Shown here in pieces: positions 59,726 through 64,000 of a stretch of 64,000 nt of DNA. The DNA is from Mucidula mucida. Lineage: Eukaryota; Basidiomycota; Agaricomycetes; Agaricales; Physalacriaceae. Below the pieces are notes generated by a model. It was given only the letters and a program-made list of their open reading frames with translations. It was not told the origin of the DNA and ran no database searches. Location of the stretch: NCBI GenBank assembly GCA_015501055.1, contig JADNYV010000040.1, positions 1-64,000 on the forward strand. The letters are read 5' to 3'. A program made the translations under genes and the position numbers. Position 1 is the stretch's first letter. Every line of letters starts with the position of its first letter.

Positions 59726-59970
59726 AATCTACTTCAGTTCCAGCTGACGCCTCTGCAAAACCTCACAACCCTTGGCTCTGGCATAAAGACTATAAGGTCC
59801 AGTGGAAGGATTAATAAGGTAACCTCCAACCGTCCCCGTCCAGCAAACTGTGAAAAGGAGGTGCTTAGCTTGCACGCGGAGTTCCAATCAACTACAAGCC
59901 CCGGTGGCTTTATTCACTAAAGACAAAGAGGAGAAGGAGAAGGTACCAAGAGAGTGGGAAGAGCAGATGT

Positions 59971-60790
59971 TTGAGCAAGTCTTCTGGAATAATTATTCCC
60001 GTCCGGTGTGAGATCCAAATCCTTCAGACAGCCCCCTCTGTTTACATTCGTGCGGGGTTTATAAAGGCTCAGCAACTTGCAGAAGAAAACAAGAAACCAA
60101 CCAACACCCACCCCCTATCCTTGCAGATCCCAGCACCCTACCATACCTATTTTACGGTCTTTGACAAATGCACGTCCAAACGTCTCCCTGCATACACCTC
60201 TTGGAATTATGCTATTGACCTTACTCCTGGATTTGAACCCAAACCATGTAAGACCTACCCTCTGTTGCCCGTTAAACAAGTTGAACTCAATGTGTTCCTG
60301 GACGAGAACTTGGCCAAAGAATATATCTGCCCATCCAAATCCCCTATGGCAAGTCCCTTCTTCTTTATTAAAAAGAAAGACAGAAAACTACACCCTATCC
60401 AGGACTATTGCGAGCTCAACAAGGGAACCATCAAGAACCAGCACCCCCTTCTGCTTATACCTAAGCTTATTAACAAGCTTAAGAGCACGAGGATCTTCTC
60501 CAAAATTGACTTGTGTTGAGGTTACAATAATGTTTGAATCAAAGAAGGAGACAAGTGGAAGGGCACGTTCAAGACAAATTGTGCCTGTTTGAACCTATGG
60601 TAATGTTCTTTGGTCTTATAAATTCCCCTGTTATGTTTCAAGCAATGATGAATACCATTCTTAAGGACCTTATTGACTTGGGAACCTTGTCGCCCCCGGA
60701 CACCCAGAGCGCTTCAAGATGTACAAGCTTCTTAGTTAAGAGTTCTGGTGGCCAGGCATGTCAGTCTTTGTTCAAGATTATGTCAATGGC
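59971..60790 (+). pseudogene. Reverse transcriptase remnant, truncated
   Basis: The reading SWNYAIDLTPGFEPKPCKTY, then SPMASPFFFIKKKDRKLHPI and RIFSKIDLC covers the fingers and the first palm motif, ending in a stop at 60519. After frame breaks, GLINSPVMFQAMMNTILKDL is seen, which normally leads to the Y-x-DD active site. Instead, sequence near 60690-60790 jumps to the start of the integrase zinc-binding region. So the active site, thumb and RNase H are deleted. Confidence 0.75.
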
Positions 60791-60805
60791 TGCGCTACCT
60801 GTTAG

Positions 60806-61424
60806 ATGACAAAACCCAGCAATTATCCCGCTCATGTCCCGCTTGTCCCTAATGAGATCCCTAAACATCCCTTTGGCACCATTACAACCAACTTCATTAC
60901 TGACCTCCTGGAATGTGAAGGTTACAATGTCATCCACTGCGTTGTTGACCAACTCACAAAGGGTGTGGTTGTATCTCCATGTTGCAAGACCATTAATGCA
61001 GATGACACAGTGGACATACTGCTGAAAGGCACCTTTCAACATTATGGCCTTTGGGACAAGATGATCTCTAACCGAGGCCCCCAGTTTGCCAGCAAGGTTA
61101 TGCAGGCTATTTACGCTAAGCTTGGCATCACCTCTGCACTCAGTACGGCTTATCATCCCCAGACAGACAGCAAAACCAAGCGCTACAACCAGGAGCTCAA
61201 GCAATACCTACACGTCTTTTGCAAACTACCAAAAAAACGACTGGGTTAAGCACCTGTCATACGCCAAATTCTTCCACAATACCCATGTTCACTCTGCCAC
61301 GGGCAAATCCCCCTTCAAACTCCTCTACGGATATCAGCCGCAACTTCTTTCCCTCACTAAACCCCACATCCAACATCCCCTCCGTCGAGGAATGACTCAC
61401 CAACCTTCAGCACCTGCACAATGA
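60806..61424 (+). pseudogene. Integrase core remnant
   Basis: The domain is recognisable from PFGTITTNFITDLLE through GLWDKMISNRGPQFAS to AYHPQTDSKTKRYNQELKQY, then a frame break and KHLSYAKFFHNTHVHSATGK. The second catalytic Asp is Asn (codon 61070-61072) and the Glu of the usual QTE is Lys (61178-61180). The enzyme would be inactive even without the frame break. Confidence 0.75.
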
Positions 61425-61627
61425 GGTTTCAAGCAAGCCTCACTTAAGCAGCAGAAGTGATGAAAAGGAACAACAGAGATGTCATGGAGAAGGGCATTAT
61501 GTTCAAGGTTGAAGACAAGGTGCTATTAGATGGCAAGAAACCTGAAGACGACACAACCCAAAGCTAAGCTTTCTGACAAGCAACACAGGCCATTTGAGAT
61601 CGCTGACGTACTCGGCCCAGTAACCTA

Positions 61628-62047
61628 TTGCCTCAAGTTACCACCAAAGTGGTGTATTCACCCAGTCTTCCATGTATCCCTACTCGCCCATACATTGAGA
61701 CCCCTGCTTACGGGCCTAACTTCCCAGGACTTCCCCCAGACCTACTGGACGCTGATGAGGAGTACAACATGAAAGAGATCCTGGACTCACGGACAACTCG
61801 TAATAAGCGGGGTGTGGAGTACCTGGTGAAGTGGTTGGACTATTTGAGCTCTGAGAATACATGGGAGCCGGCATCGGGACTGACAAAGGCATTGGATAAG
61901 ATAGCTGACTTCTATAAGGCACACTTAAAGGCGTACAAAAGCCACTCCCTTGCCTACAAGGCCTTGGGTGTCTCAATCAGAGATATCTGGGCAGGGACTT
62001 CTGCGCTCCAGGTGCAAGTGCAGCCAAAAGAGGGGGTATTGTCATAA
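61628..62047 (+). pseudogene. Integrase C-terminal part with chromodomain
   Basis: After the PPKWCIHPVFHVSLL-type linker in another frame, the frame contains EILDSRTTRNKRGVEYLVKW then LDYLSSENTWEPASGLTKAL, a chromodomain with the expected Tyr, Trp and Trp. Such domains steer chromovirus integration to heterochromatin. The stop is the TAA at 62045-62047, inside the first bases of the 3' LTR. Confidence 0.75.
62026..62036 (+). other. Polypurine tract
   Basis: AAAAGAGGGGG ends three bases before the 3' LTR, the position required for priming plus-strand DNA synthesis. Confidence 0.75.
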
Positions 62048-62485
62048 ATTGCCTCTATTCTGTTGCCTCCACCTCGGTCCACCTCGTCATTGTGTCAACA
62101 CCACATCTTTCATTATCACATATTACACGCTCCGGGTCCGGTCCGCACTGCCTTAGCTCAGGCCTGATCCAGGTATAGCCCTATCAGCATAGCCTGTCAC
62201 CTGTCTATCACCCCATGATGTGATTCACACTGCCTCTTATTTAACATTGAGCCATTCTATTGTTTACACAGCTACGGACTCTTTATATATATACACAGCC
62301 TTTCTAGGTAGATTCCTCAATTCATCAACTTTGTCTCTACACTGTTTGGTAGCTCCCTGCACTGTATTGAGCCTGACCTGCTCCTACCTCACCCTGTTAT
62401 TATTTTTGCCTCTTATCTCCATTGTTCTCTCGTCTTCATGTGACTTGGGTGGTTGTTTGGGTTACGCCGGACTCTGTCCTTAACA
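62040..62485 (+). repeat. 3' LTR (446 bp)
   Basis: The sequence begins TGTCATAAATTG and ends CTTAACA. It aligns with the 5' LTR over its whole length; I estimate about one base in ten differs, mostly by transitions. It directly adjoins the 3' flank of family copy F. Confidence 0.9.
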
Positions 62486-62505
62486 GCTATCTTCATGGTG
62501 CAACA

Positions 62506-63193
62506 TTAAGCAATGTTTCCTGTTCTTTGTACTTCATTTCCCATAGACAATAAACTACAATGGCATTATAAGACAAACTGTCTATACTCACACTCAAGAG
62601 GCCAGTCCATTAATTTGTTGGAAGCACCAACTGCATCAAGATACCAAGCTATCTTTGGTTACATAAAGGCCCATAGCTCAAGCAAATGGCTTTTCATCAT
62701 ATCAAGTGTGTCTTCAGGCCATAGGTGGACAGTGTAATTGGAGCAAATGGATATGCAAATGAAATTGCTGGTAGAGGTGTCGGCATACACCATACATATG
62801 TTTGTAGTACACGCCGCATTGATCTGACATGTCTGGTAGAGATACTGGCAGACAGCTCCTACAGAATGCTCCCGGTCTCTGTTCAATGGATGAGGGCAAG
62901 TTTCAACAAGGTTGTGTTTTTGCGCAAAAGTGCAGATGTCGTTAATAGAGATGAGGAATGCCCAGGTACCATTTGGGTGGGTAATGATTCAAAGCGTAGT
63001 CGGGGTAATAATAGTAGGGAAGATCATTAAGCGGGGTGGCGGTTTGTATTTTCTTGAATGTCAGAGTCTATTAAGGCACATTAATAGGCAGTGTGCATTG
63101 GGGAAAACAAGTACAGTACAGACTTTGTTAATCTTCTTCAACCATTCGCGCGCGTGCGTTCATGACCTCTACACTATGTGTGATGGGCGACAT
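62506..63193 (-). pseudogene. Tetra-tyrosine family, copy F (broken, sister of E)
   Basis: It is nearly identical to copy E in the core (CQINAACTTNICMVYAD, FICISICSNYTVHLWPED). It carries the same TAA stop at 62659-62661. In addition, one base is inserted near 62956 (GAGGAATGCCC for GAGGATGCCC), and exon 1 has a frameshift after MSPITHSVEVMNARAR. Its start codon region (ATGTCGCCC) is intact, unlike that of E. It is the 5'-complete but otherwise more damaged duplicate of E. Confidence 0.75.
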
Positions 63194-64000
63194 GAACATG
63201 ATTGTAGGAAGGAAATGTGACACTATTAGCTGTCACGCCTAGTTCTGCAAACCGTCAATATCGCAAGTGGCAGTCTCCTGCACCAGTTAATTCTGTTTCC
63301 ACCGTTGCACTCTTCGTGGCTAACAGTCATGTTCAGTATATGCTCTCAAAGTTGTTCCTGACTCGTTGACAAAGATAACGCAAGAAGTCTCGCTCTCTTC
63401 TTTGCGCTGTGCGGATATCCTTGAGCGTGAGGCTTGGGTTGGGACCCACGGGGAGTCTCAGACCAAAGTATGGGCTGTCTCAGGCGTCATTTACTGTGTG
63501 TTGCTGCCAACACCCGCACATTCCGCTTGACGGCGCCTCTATGCTTTTGTTTGAGTACAAGCCTCGTATCATTTTACGCACCAACTGGGATGAAGACCAC
63601 GGGATCGGTTACCACAATCTGCAAGCGGTTAAGTATGTCGTTGGCTGGCAGTGGAGTACTTACTTACTATCCACAGACATTGAAAACATGTGGATCATCA
63701 TGTGCAGCGTGGACAAGAATTGAATTCACTCTCAATACTAAGAGAAGGCAGGCATCAGGCTTTCCATGACTTGAATGCTGTGTTCCGAAGCTGAACGCCC
63801 TATGATCGCTACAGCCACGGTCATTCCAGGCTATGCTCCAGGAGAGTGGTGTTTGCCGCCGCTTGTTCATTGATGCTTGAGAACCTCACGGACAGCAAAG
63901 AGGACTCACAGAGCTAGGAGACAAGACCGTATGGATCTTCGTCATTCGTGCCAGGTCTTCTTAAGTGGCAGTCATATGCGCGCATTGTCGATGTGCCAGT
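63194..64000. other. Right edge, no supported gene
   Basis: This is upstream of copy F. A plus-strand frame (63409-63723) begins without conserved motifs and overlaps others. No further family copy or transposon end is visible before the window stops. Confidence 0.4.

Larger units (their letters stand above)
56396..62485 (+). mobile_element. Ty3/gypsy chromovirus-type LTR retrotransposon, defective
   Basis: This is an element of about 6.1 kb with 446-bp LTRs at both ends, a polypurine tract before the 3' LTR and remnants in the order gag, zinc knuckle, protease, reverse transcriptase, integrase, chromodomain. That order, with integrase after reverse transcriptase and a terminal chromodomain, identifies a fungal chromovirus. 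Frames are broken many times. The end of reverse transcriptase and all of RNase H are missing near 60690, and integrase catalytic residues are altered. It cannot move on its own. The five bases next to each LTR (ATGAT left, GCTAT right) do not match, so no target-site duplication is left. Confidence 0.9.

Noticed and set aside
1..64000. tRNA, rRNA genes and CRISPR arrays
   Set aside because: I looked for B-box-like GTTCGA motifs with matching stems, rRNA-conserved stretches and regular spacer-repeat patterns and found none that held up.

Overview
The window is nuclear DNA of a filamentous basidiomycete, most likely an agaricomycete. The evidence is gene density, about 50-bp GT-AG introns interrupting nearly every gene, conserved single-copy fungal proteins in basidiomycete form, and a decayed chromodomain-bearing Ty3/gypsy retrotransposon. 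All gene models below were spliced by hand from the sequence. Where a complete model is given, exon phases close and the stop falls in frame.

Layout. Positions 1-1888 hold no confident gene. From 1.9 to 14.9 kb lie: a KRE6/SKN1 beta-glucan synthesis protein (+), an HbrB/Bit61 TORC2 subunit (-), an Sfr1/Mei5 recombination accessory protein (+), a small unnamed four-exon gene (-), a METTL3/Ime4 RNA adenosine methyltransferase (+), a four-helix membrane protein (+) and a DUF1772 membrane protein (-). From 15.2 to 24.9 kb are an FAD-linked oxidase (-) and a large class II myosin heavy chain (-). The stretch 24.9-27.6 kb is poor in genes. From 27.7 to 34.3 kb come SmG (-), an RGG-type disordered protein (+) and a PPR-like mitochondrial candidate (-). 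From 34.4 to 40 kb the genes are less certain: membrane-protein pieces, a C2H2 factor, a C2HC finger protein and a relict of a SNF2-type HSA region. Ku80 (+), LEU1 (-) and an MFS anion-type transporter (+) fill 40-50 kb.

The last 14 kb are different. Six copies of one uncharacterised gene family lie on the minus strand, three apparently intact and three broken. The family has three exons, an invariant tetra-tyrosine block and a Lys-Tyr-Gly tail. Between the two most recent copies sits a 6.1-kb LTR retrotransposon that has lost part of its polymerase and shows transition-rich decay. The flanks do not match a simple insertion. This array is the best candidate for something undescribed.

Most of the rest is housekeeping: cell wall (KRE6), TORC2 signalling, homologous recombination (Sfr1), end joining (Ku80), mRNA methylation, cytokinesis (myosin II), splicing (SmG) and leucine synthesis. 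No operon logic applies, although several neighbours share divergent promoters (HbrB/Sfr1, the 9.4-kb gene/METTL3, LEU1/MFS).
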